This document shows positions 36,086 to 43,031 of a stretch of 64,000 nucleotides of DNA, one piece after another. This stretch comes from Fibrobacter succinogenes (GTDB lineage: Bacteria > Fibrobacterota > Fibrobacteria > Fibrobacterales > Fibrobacteraceae). Position numbers and translations under genes: made by a program. The stretch covers positions 124,001-188,000 of the forward strand of contig CADCDO010000002.1 in the NCBI GenBank assembly GCA_902800345.1. Direction: 5' to 3'. Under the pieces are notes generated by a model. It saw nothing but the letters and a program-made list of their open reading frames with translations. It was not told where the DNA came from and did not search any database. The first letter of the stretch is position 1. The number at the start of each line of letters is the position of its first letter.

Positions 36086-37020
36086 CGAAAAAAGGCGCCC
36101 TCGTGGCGCTTTTCGCTTTGTGCACTTTGTGGCCCGTCCAGACATTTGCCTCGGAACTCCACAAACAGATGGTGCGCGACATGAAAAAATGCGGCAGCAC
36201 CACCGAAGAAGTCACATGCGTCGTCGAAGGCAAGGACGGATGGCTGTTCTTGCAAGAAAGCCTCTTGAACGCCACCAAGCGCTGGAACGACAACACACCG
36301 CAAATCATCGCATTCAAGGACTCGCTCGAAAGCCGCGGCATCAAGCTCATCGTCGTCCCCGTTCCAGACAAACTGCAAGTTGTCCCCGAGTATTATTCCG
36401 ACAAGGCGAAAAAAGGAATCAAGCTCCCGCAATACAAGAAGTGGATCGAGAAGCTTCGCAAGCATAACGTCACCGTTATCGATGCGCTCGACAAGATTAA
36501 AGAACTTCACAAGAATCTGGGCACCGAAACACCCATGTTCGAACCTTACGAAAGCCACTGCACGGGCCCCGCCAGACTCGTACTCGCCAAAATGGCAGCC
36601 GATTCCATCGCACCGCTCCTCTACGGCATGAACCGCAAACGTTACCCGCTACGCGACACCATTGTCGATGGCACCGGAAACCTCTACGACTTGCTTCACG
36701 GCAAAGAAATTGATTACAAAATAAAGGAACAAAAAGTTCTGGGCACCGACGGCTACAAGTACCGCGGCTCCAAAAAAGCGCCCATCATCATCATCGGCGA
36801 TAGCAACGTCGGGCAAGGCAAATCTTACGGAGCGCAAATCGGAGCGTACATAGCGGCCTTGACAAGCGTCGAAACCTTTACCATCAGCAAAGTCGGCGGC
36901 GGCAACATCGGCCCGCAAATGTTCAAAGGCAAATCCAAGTTCCTAGAAGGCAAAAAAGCTGTCGTCTGGGTATTCGACGGCCGCGAACTCTACGGGCATT
37001 TCAAAGCGCCGGAATTTTAA
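36082..37020 (+). CDS. Secreted AlgX/AlgJ-like SGNH protein
   Basis: 312 residues from ATG 36082, which starts a proper signal peptide (KKGALVALFALCTLWPVQTFA); the longer frame from 35989 is translated from repeat DNA and is unlikely to be used. The protein resembles the SGNH-type O-acetyltransferases AlgX/AlgJ: GKDGWLFLQES near the N-terminus, IVVPVPDKLQVVPEYY, YESHCTGPARLVLA (the position of the Asp-x-His motif, here Glu-Ser-His) and the nucleophile block IIIIGDSNVGQG (Ser after GD). It probably adds or removes acyl groups on an exported polysaccharide. No MBOAT partner gene lies nearby. Confidence 0.72.
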   Translation: MTKKGALVALFALCTLWPVQTFASELHKQMVRDMKKCGSTTEEVTCVVEGKDGWLFLQESLLNATKRWNDNTPQIIAFKDSLESRGIKLIVVPVPDKLQVVPEYYSDKAKKGIKLPQYKKWIEKLRKHNVTVIDALDKIKELHKNLGTETPMFEPYESHCTGPARLVLAKMAADSIAPLLYGMNRKRYPLRDTIVDGTGNLYDLLHGKEIDYKIKEQKVLGTDGYKYRGSKKAPIIIIGDSNVGQGKSYGAQIGAYIAALTSVETFTISKVGGGNIGPQMFKGKSKFLEGKKAVVWVFDGRELYGHFKAPEF

Positions 37021-37110
37021 ATCGAAGAACCTATCACTCTGGAGGGCATGAAGCACCCGATAGAGTCTATTATTTTTCATATAGATCCTATACTTGGATG
37101 ACAGTACAAT

Positions 37111-37141
37111 TCGTCATTCTCGCGTAGGCGAGAATCTCAGA
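37111..37141. repeat. Short palindromic repeat, variant of the GTCATCCTGA family
   Basis: GTCATTCTCGCGTAGGCGAGAATCTCAG: GATTCTCGCC and its complement form a hairpin. It lies in a 180-base intergenic stretch with no gene. Confidence 0.55.
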
Positions 37142-37227
37142 CCATCTTTTTTTGTATTTTGCACAAAGTCCGAACAAAGCCAATTTCATCCATAAATTTT
37201 ATGAAAGATTCAATTTTTCCTGAAGAA

Positions 37228-38901
37228 ATGCATAGACAAATCTTACTCGTCGTATTAGCCATGCTTTTGTTCATGTTCGGCACAAGCCATGCTTTGGTTA
37301 GAATGGGTTCCGGTTCTCCTTGTCCTACAGGTTTTGAATGGATTGAAGGAGAGATTAACGAAGATCTAGAAGGAGATTTAAGTCATGAACCAGGAAAATG
37401 TGTAGAAAAAACTTATAAAATTCCGTATATCGGAGAAAAGATAAAAATAAAAGGCGTCGAGTATAACGTTTTAGAACTTTTTAACCAAATTGACAAAGTC
37501 TGGACAAACATTACGCAAGCATTGCAAATCAAACGAATTTCAGGGGCTCAAATTCAATTTAACTTGCGAGAAGTAAAAAAAATAGTCAAATCATTGAAAA
37601 ACAAAGACAATCTATTTTCAGCTATTAATCTAACATTTGCAAAACGATGGAGATCGAAAGAAAAACCTATCAAAGTAGAGCTTTTCAAAAATCACGACGA
37701 ATACTGCACATTTAATATTGACGGTTTATCAATAGAAATTGAATTTGTTCTAAAATCAGGTTTTCAAGAAGTTCAATTTGAATCGTTAACAAAAAAATCA
37801 AAAATCAATTCTTCTTTATTATTCGAATTAGAATTTGAATGGGAAAAAGATGGATTTGAATTGATAACCAAGTTTAAGTCATGGACTATAAAAGCCCCCG
37901 GATTATCGAAAAAAAACACCAGTTCATTGCCTTACGAGCCTTATTATGTCAACGGAAACCAATTGGAAATCTACATAACTTCTAATGAGGTAAGCACCAA
38001 TGTCGCCGATTATCCCATAGGGTTACAATCTTGCGCCATCAAATATTTGGATAAAGTTAGCATTCCTTTTTTCGGAAAAGTACAGTTTGCTAAAGACAGC
38101 AAACGATTAAGTACAATAGAAATTTTTAAAATGATAAGAACATTCCAAGTGCACATGCAACTAGCGTTAGAATATGGTTTAACGTTTGATAAAAGCGGAA
38201 ACGCAGGATATATAAATATTAATGAAATAAAGGATGTTTTTGACAAAATTCCCAAAAAGAAATTTCCGCTAGGTAGTATCGCTGTACTTAATGGGTCTTT
38301 GATCGAAAGATCTGATAGATATGACAATCTCCAATTTTACAATGTTATGGGACAGGAAGACCTAAGCAAAATAAAAAAAGCTAAACTACACAACAAATAC
38401 AATGTCGCATTGTACAAAGTAACTATCGATTCACTTCAACTCGATAAGAATGTAGATACGAGTTTAATGGAGACTAGCGATTTTAAAGTGAGTTTAGATG
38501 CTTATATTGGAATTGATTTTCGAATTTCTGATGGAAATTTCTTCATGAACAATTCTTGTTTTATAGGCCAGATTGTTTTGACCATCACCTCAGATGTTAA
38601 AGAACTGAATATTCAACCCTATAAAATCCAAATGGGGGATGAAAATTCAAAGAATTATGGCAAACTACGTTACTCCGTAAGCATTGGTGCAGATAATTTT
38701 TGGTGTGAGTCGATAAAAATTTTTAACCCCTCCATGGTTATAGATTTCGAATCTTTATCGCTAAAGGATGATTCGACAACAGTACCTTTGAACGGAGAAA
38801 ACAAAATCAACCGTTTTATTTATGACTTTGAACGCAACAAATGGAATTTCCCCGAAATTCTAAAAACACATAAGCCCATCTCAAATGAGGCTTCTAAGTA
38901 A
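37228..38901 (+). CDS. AT-rich secreted protein of unknown function
   Basis: About 557 residues. The ATG at 37228 opens a good signal peptide (MHRQILLVVLAMLLFMFGTSHA); ATG 37201 in frame would add an acidic N-terminus. An early CPTGFEW ... GKCVEKTYKIPYIGEKIKI segment is followed by helical and beta-rich stretches with many Lys, Ile, Phe and Asn. I do not recognise the family. Codon use is far more AT-rich than in the flanking folD, ackA or SIR2 genes, similar to the gene at 3905, so recent transfer is likely. The 27 bases after the stop lead directly into the convergent SIR2 gene. Confidence 0.65.
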   Translation: MHRQILLVVLAMLLFMFGTSHALVRMGSGSPCPTGFEWIEGEINEDLEGDLSHEPGKCVEKTYKIPYIGEKIKIKGVEYNVLELFNQIDKVWTNITQALQIKRISGAQIQFNLREVKKIVKSLKNKDNLFSAINLTFAKRWRSKEKPIKVELFKNHDEYCTFNIDGLSIEIEFVLKSGFQEVQFESLTKKSKINSSLLFELEFEWEKDGFELITKFKSWTIKAPGLSKKNTSSLPYEPYYVNGNQLEIYITSNEVSTNVADYPIGLQSCAIKYLDKVSIPFFGKVQFAKDSKRLSTIEIFKMIRTFQVHMQLALEYGLTFDKSGNAGYININEIKDVFDKIPKKKFPLGSIAVLNGSLIERSDRYDNLQFYNVMGQEDLSKIKKAKLHNKYNVALYKVTIDSLQLDKNVDTSLMETSDFKVSLDAYIGIDFRISDGNFFMNNSCFIGQIVLTITSDVKELNIQPYKIQMGDENSKNYGKLRYSVSIGADNFWCESIKIFNPSMVIDFESLSLKDDSTTVPLNGENKINRFIYDFERNKWNFPEILKTHKPISNEASK

Positions 38902-38927
38902 AACATTCGCCATCGAAATAAAGCACA

Positions 38928-39908
38928 TTAAAGGTTCTTTATAAATTCCTTGGCGTCGCAGGATTCGACAAGACTTTCGCCGAGCAACTTCTGCAAGCGC
39001 TGCAAGTCGGAGCGGTCATTGCGTTCAAACACGACCACTTTCTTGAAACGGTCGCGGTGGCGCAACAGGAATTCCAGATTGTTGACGTCCGTTTTCGGGA
39101 AACCATAACCGATAAAGTAAATCTCTTCGGCGTTTTTCAGATAGTAATCGGCCTTGGACCATAGCAAGTTGAAAAGGCTCCCGCGCAAGAACGATTCCTT
39201 CGCATGCGCCATAGGGATGAATATCGGAGTATCCTCGCAGTAAATCGGGAAACTGCGGTCTTGCGGCTCGACTTCACAGACGTTTTTCAGGTCGAGTTCG
39301 TCGCTTGCGCCCTTGACGGGGAACCAGTTGAGCGAACCATGTAACTTGATGAGGTCTATGGTGCGACTCGACTTGCCGCGTTTTGCGGAGCGGTCGGCAG
39401 GATCGATTTTAACGCCATAATCGACGGAAACTTGTTCGCAAAGTTCCTTGTCGTTTGCAATCGCGGTTTCAATCAGCGTGTCGTAATTGAACGAGAGCAG
39501 AAGCGTTTCGCGAGAACCCGATGCGGAATCATTTTCACAAGACACCAAAAATTTCTTGAGAATCGCCGCCGACGAAGCGTCTAGCACGTTGTCGCTACGG
39601 ATGACGCTTGCAATAAAGCGCAACAGTTCAAAGCGGAGCGATGCATGGTAAAGCCGTTCGCGCTCGCCCGGAAAAATCTGCGCCGAGAGAATGGACGTTG
39701 CCAAAGGCTCGATGCCAAGATAATCGCTATCGCCGTTGCAAAGCGTCAAAAAACGCTTGCAGTAATCGCGAAAATGCGGAAACTCATCCGGAATTCCAAA
39801 AGGGATAAGTTCGTTCAAGTCGCGGAGCGTGGGCATCTGCGGCGAAAAGGACTTGCTGAAACCAGAGCCAAGCACAAAAATACGGCGATAACAATTCGAC
39901 TGCATCAT
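38928..39908 (-). CDS. SIR2-like domain protein (predicted NAD+-binding)
   Basis: 326 residues. The NAD-binding SIR2 fold is indicated by the N-terminal VLGSGFSKSFSPQMPT (about 12-27, the GAGxS-type loop), LSFNYDTLIE with Asn141 at the usual catalytic position, and LIKLHGSLNWF with His190. Late IYFIGYGFPKTDVNNLEFLL is the second nucleotide-binding region typical of this group. This branch (TxNYDxLLE plus HGS) includes NAD+-degrading effectors of phage-defence systems such as Thoeris and DSR, but no partner gene lies beside it. Either a stand-alone defence gene or a metabolic NAD-dependent protein; I cannot decide from sequence alone. Confidence 0.75.
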   Translation of the reverse strand: MMQSNCYRRIFVLGSGFSKSFSPQMPTLRDLNELIPFGIPDEFPHFRDYCKRFLTLCNGDSDYLGIEPLATSILSAQIFPGERERLYHASLRFELLRFIASVIRSDNVLDASSAAILKKFLVSCENDSASGSRETLLLSFNYDTLIETAIANDKELCEQVSVDYGVKIDPADRSAKRGKSSRTIDLIKLHGSLNWFPVKGASDELDLKNVCEVEPQDRSFPIYCEDTPIFIPMAHAKESFLRGSLFNLLWSKADYYLKNAEEIYFIGYGFPKTDVNNLEFLLRHRDRFKKVVVFERNDRSDLQRLQKLLGESLVESCDAKEFIKNL

Positions 39909-39933
39909 ACCGTTAATGTATAATTTTTTAGAT

Positions 39934-39970
39934 AGAAGTTACTAGTTAATAGTTACTAGTAGCTAGCAGA
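39934..39970. repeat. Heptad repeat array upstream of the SIR2 gene
   Basis: GTTACTA / GTTAATA / GTTACTA / GTAGCTA, exact 7-base register. It is followed at 39978-40017 by a copy of the CATACCTCAAAG ... GACCTCATACCCC repeat. Confidence 0.75.
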
Positions 39971-40022
39971 ATTTCTAGCCCATACCTCAAAGGCACGCAG
40001 TGCCGACCTCATACCCCATAGC

Positions 40023-40727
40023 CTAAAAATGCAGCCAGCCCGTTTCCATGGCGGTCACGGGAGTTACTTTCACATTGCCTTTTTCGGGCACCTCAAAAGC
40101 AAGCCCCGTCAAGAAGTTCATCCAACATTTCGGCTCAAATTTAAAACTGCAAAAATGCGAGAGGCACGGCACAATCCACGCGTCATGCGTCACAAAGATG
40201 TTGAATCGTGATTGCGCTTTTTCAAACATCATTTCACGCATCTGTTCCGCACGCTCGTGAAACGGCCAAAAAGCATCATGCTCGCCTGAATCCAGCCACT
40301 TGCAAATGCCTTCGTAAAAGCCTTCTCGCAAAGTCTGCTCGTATGCAGGCACATCACGAACAAAGAAATCACCTAGTGCATCAAGCGGCGTGACATTTAC
40401 ACCATCCGCAGCAATTCCCGATGCCATTCCTGGAATCGCAAAGTTCCCAAAGCCCGCCAACTTGCGACCTTCACCAATGCACTGCGCAGTCTCGATGCAA
40501 CGACCTACCGGACTCGAAAAGTACACCGCATCGCCAAACGCCGGAATCATTTTCCCAAGCGTTACCGCCTGGCGGCGACCGCGTTCCGTAAGCCCCACGT
40601 GCGCACCAAAGTCTTTGTCTTCTGGCGTAATGTGGTTGCGTTCGGCATGGCGCAACAACAGATAAATTCTGGAATTCCAGTCCACCTGGGCAAAAAAATC
40701 GGAAAATTGTACAAAGTCGTTAGTCAT
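40023..40727 (-). CDS. Histidine phosphatase superfamily protein
   Basis: 234 residues of the phosphoglycerate-mutase-like fold. LLRHAERN (about 24-31) gives the phospho-accepting His with the RHAE variant of RHG; LTERGRRQA and SSPVGRCIETAQ supply phosphate-binding Arg residues; the second catalytic His is in FVTHDAWI. A cytoplasmic phosphatase of unknown substrate. The start codon lies within the phase of a heptad array (CTAAGTT / CTACCAA / CTAATAA / CCAATGA / CTAACGA), so the first codons are themselves repeat-derived. Confidence 0.85.
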   Translation of the reverse strand: MTNDFVQFSDFFAQVDWNSRIYLLLRHAERNHITPEDKDFGAHVGLTERGRRQAVTLGKMIPAFGDAVYFSSPVGRCIETAQCIGEGRKLAGFGNFAIPGMASGIAADGVNVTPLDALGDFFVRDVPAYEQTLREGFYEGICKWLDSGEHDAFWPFHERAEQMREMMFEKAQSRFNIFVTHDAWIVPCLSHFCSFKFEPKCWMNFLTGLAFEVPEKGNVKVTPVTAMETGWLHF

Positions 40728-40840
40728 TGGTTATTAGTTGGTAGAACTTAGGGACGTCATCCTGAAGCCTGTAGGGCTGAAGGATCCAGTGAAATTTTAG
40801 TTGGTAGAACTTAGTCTATAGTCATTGGTCGTTAGCCTGC
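40718..40840. repeat. Heptad arrays flanking a GTCATCCTGA element
   Basis: An array at 40718-40750 is followed by GTCATCCTGAAGCC ... GAAGGATCCAGTG (40756-40791) and a second array at 40796-40838, which overlaps the end of the PAP2 gene. Confidence 0.75.
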
Positions 40841-41377
40841 AATTGCAGCGGAAATTGGAATCCACAAAACATGCCCAAGGGCAAAGCTTACGACGCCAAG
40901 CGCAAATCCGCACAACACATCCGTCAGCCAGTGCACGCCGAAATACACGCGCAAAAGTCCCCACGTGAGCGGCAACAGCATCATAATCCAGCCGTACTGC
41001 GGCACGCAATAGAATACCGTACTCGCCACCGCCAAGTTGTTCATCGTATGCCCCGACGGAAAGCTGTACTTGTCGAGCGGCGGAACTTCGGCCTTGATTT
41101 GCGGATTCGCGGCAAACGGGCGCGGACGCCTGGTGCTAAGCTTGACACCTTCGTAAATCACAAGACTCATAATAAGCGAAACAAGCGCCTGCCAAAGAAT
41201 CGGCAAGAAACTTTCCCAACCGATTTTCCAAATCAAAAACGCAATGAACAAAGCCCAAATATAGCCGTCGCCCAGACGCACGTAAAATTTGAGGAACTTC
41301 GTCGTCTTCGCGGAAAAATGCCGATTCGTCCAATACACCGAAACGCGGTTATCAAATTCAGAAATTTTCTTCAACAT
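40832..41377 (-). CDS. PAP2-family membrane phosphatase
   Basis: 181 residues with about five membrane segments. The three catalytic motifs of the PAP2 family are intact: KLSTRRPRP (~79-87), PSGHT (~107-111) and RVYFGVHWLTD (~143-153). Relatives remove phosphate from undecaprenyl pyrophosphate or phosphatidic acid-type lipids at the membrane. The family does not tell the substrate. It stands alone; the last codons lie in repeat sequence. Confidence 0.88.
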   Translation of the reverse strand: MLKKISEFDNRVSVYWTNRHFSAKTTKFLKFYVRLGDGYIWALFIAFLIWKIGWESFLPILWQALVSLIMSLVIYEGVKLSTRRPRPFAANPQIKAEVPPLDKYSFPSGHTMNNLAVASTVFYCVPQYGWIMMLLPLTWGLLRVYFGVHWLTDVLCGFALGVVSFALGHVLWIPISAAIAG

Positions 41378-41470
41378 CGAGTTAAATGTAGATTTTTACG
41401 CTCACCACACTGCACCAAAATACTATTATTTAAATGTAATAGGTGGCAAGCATCAGGTCTGCTCCACACT

Positions 41471-41623
41471 TCGTCATCCTGAACGACAGTGAAGGATCCA
41501 AACATTTAACAAAAGAAATGACTGGATTTTTCGGCTACGCCTCAGAATGACGATATCAATCAAGTCCTGCCAGCCAAGCCGAATGCACCACTAATCACTA
41601 ACCACTAACCACTGATTACTAAA
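41471..41623. repeat. Composite repeat forming the ackA upstream region
   Basis: GTCATCCTGAACGACAGTG ... CGCCTCAGAATGACG (41473-41552) is followed by the heptad array CCACTAA / TCACTAA / CCACTAA / CCACTGA / TTACTAA (41588-41622), which ends one base before the ackA ATG. Confidence 0.85.
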
Positions 41624-42805
41624 ATGCGCGTACTCGTTTTAAACTGCGGCAGTTCCTCGGTCAAGTTCGCCGTCATCGACACCAAGACTAAAGAATCCAT
41701 CGCAAGCGGTCTCGTCGAAAACATCGGCGTGAACGGTCACACCAAAGCAAAGGGTCCCGAAGGCAAGATTGACTTCAACTTCGACTGCCCCACGCATGCC
41801 GAAGCCGTCGATCAAGTCAAGAAATTCCTCGACGCCCAGAAGCTCACCGACACCATCGAAGCTATCGGCCACCGCGTCGTGCATGGCGGCAAGTACATCA
41901 AGAGCGAAAAAGTCTCGCAAGAAGTCATCGACTACATCCGCAGCATCACGCTCTTTGCACCGCTCCACGAACCGGCTCACGCCACCGGTATGGAATGCGC
42001 CACGAAGTTTTTCCCGGGCCTCCCGCAGGTCGCCGTGTTCGATACGGCTTTCCACCAGACGATGCCGCAAAAGGCTTATCTCTACGGCATTCCGTACAAG
42101 TTCTACGAAAATGACGGTATCCGCCGTTACGGCGCCCACGGCACAAGCCACCGTTTCGTGACTGCCGAAGCTTGCAAGGTGCTTGGCACCAAGCCCGAAG
42201 AAACTTGCCTTATCACGGCTCACCTCGGCAACGGCTCCAGCTGCTCCGCTATTTTGAACGGCCAGTGTGTCGATACCACGATGGGCTTCACCCCGCTCGA
42301 AGGCCTCATCATGGGCACACGCTCCGGTAGCCTCGACCCGGCCATCCTCTTCTACATCGCAAAGAAGTACGGCGAAGAATACGGCACCATCGACAAGCTC
42401 GACCATCTCGTGAACAAGGAATCCGGCTTGCTCGGTCTCTCCGGCCTCTCTAACGACATGCGCACCTTGACGCAGGCTGCAAGCGAAGGCAACAAGCGCG
42501 CCCAAATCGCCCTTGACGTTTTCTGCTACCGCCTCACCCGCGAAATCGGCGGCCTCGCCATGGCTCTCCCGCGCATTGACGCTATCGTCTTCACGGGCGG
42601 CATCGGCGAAAACAGTTTCTACGTCCGCAAGCAGGCTTTGGACAACTTAAAGATTCTCGGCTACCAAGTTGACGAAGAACGCAACCTCAAGAGCGGCAAG
42701 GAATCCAACCACCTCATCACGAAGGACGGCACGCCGAAGGCAATCGTCGTTGCAACAAACGAAGAACTCCTCATCGCGCTCGACACCGAAGCACTGGTGA
42801 AGTGA
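41624..42805 (+). CDS. ackA: Acetate kinase
   Basis: It converts acetyl phosphate + ADP to acetate + ATP, an ATP-yielding step of fermentation; acetate is a main product of Fibrobacter. 393 residues, full length. Signatures: VLNCGSSSVKF at the N-terminus, GHRVVHGG (catalytic region), FDTAFHQTMP, THLGNGSS-like AHLGNGSSCSAI, MGFTPLEGLIMGTRSG and FTGGIGENS. No pta gene is next to it. The leader is a heptad array without Shine-Dalgarno sequence. Confidence 0.97.
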   Translation: MRVLVLNCGSSSVKFAVIDTKTKESIASGLVENIGVNGHTKAKGPEGKIDFNFDCPTHAEAVDQVKKFLDAQKLTDTIEAIGHRVVHGGKYIKSEKVSQEVIDYIRSITLFAPLHEPAHATGMECATKFFPGLPQVAVFDTAFHQTMPQKAYLYGIPYKFYENDGIRRYGAHGTSHRFVTAEACKVLGTKPEETCLITAHLGNGSSCSAILNGQCVDTTMGFTPLEGLIMGTRSGSLDPAILFYIAKKYGEEYGTIDKLDHLVNKESGLLGLSGLSNDMRTLTQAASEGNKRAQIALDVFCYRLTREIGGLAMALPRIDAIVFTGGIGENSFYVRKQALDNLKILGYQVDEERNLKSGKESNHLITKDGTPKAIVVATNEELLIALDTEALVK

Positions 42806-42944
42806 CGCTCGAAAAACGAGCGTCATCCTGACGCCAAAGGCGGAAGACAACCTTAAAAGGCGAGCGTTGCATCCATACTAGCATGGATATAACCGAGCCT
42901 TAGAGGTTGGGGCTTGCCCCATCCAGTAACTCTTGTAATAAAAG

Positions 42945-42976
42945 AAAGGCTCCGCATCGCGGAGCCTTTGCTTTTT
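42945..42976 (+). terminator. ackA terminator, probably bidirectional
   Basis: A perfect 11-bp stem, AAAGGCTCCGC (42945-42955) with GCGGAGCCTTT (42959-42969), followed by GCTTTTT. Another small hairpin GGGGCTTGCCCC lies at 42909-42920. Confidence 0.88.
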
Positions 42977-42983
42977 AGAATTT

Positions 42984-43024
42984 AACTGGATCCTTCGCGG
43001 TCCATGACCGCTCAGGATGACGCT
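42984..43024. repeat. GTCATCCTGA-family half element
   Basis: CTGGATCCTTCGCGGTCC ... GCTCAGGATGACGC sits between the ackA terminator and the convergent surface-protein gene. A companion piece, GCGTCATCCTGACGCC, lies just after the ackA stop at 42821. Confidence 0.75.
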
Positions 43025-43031
43025 TGCAGCG

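Noticed and set aside
41639..42505. Minus-strand frame of 288 codons inside ackA
   Set aside because: ackA is certain on the plus strand, and high codon bias produces long antisense frames.
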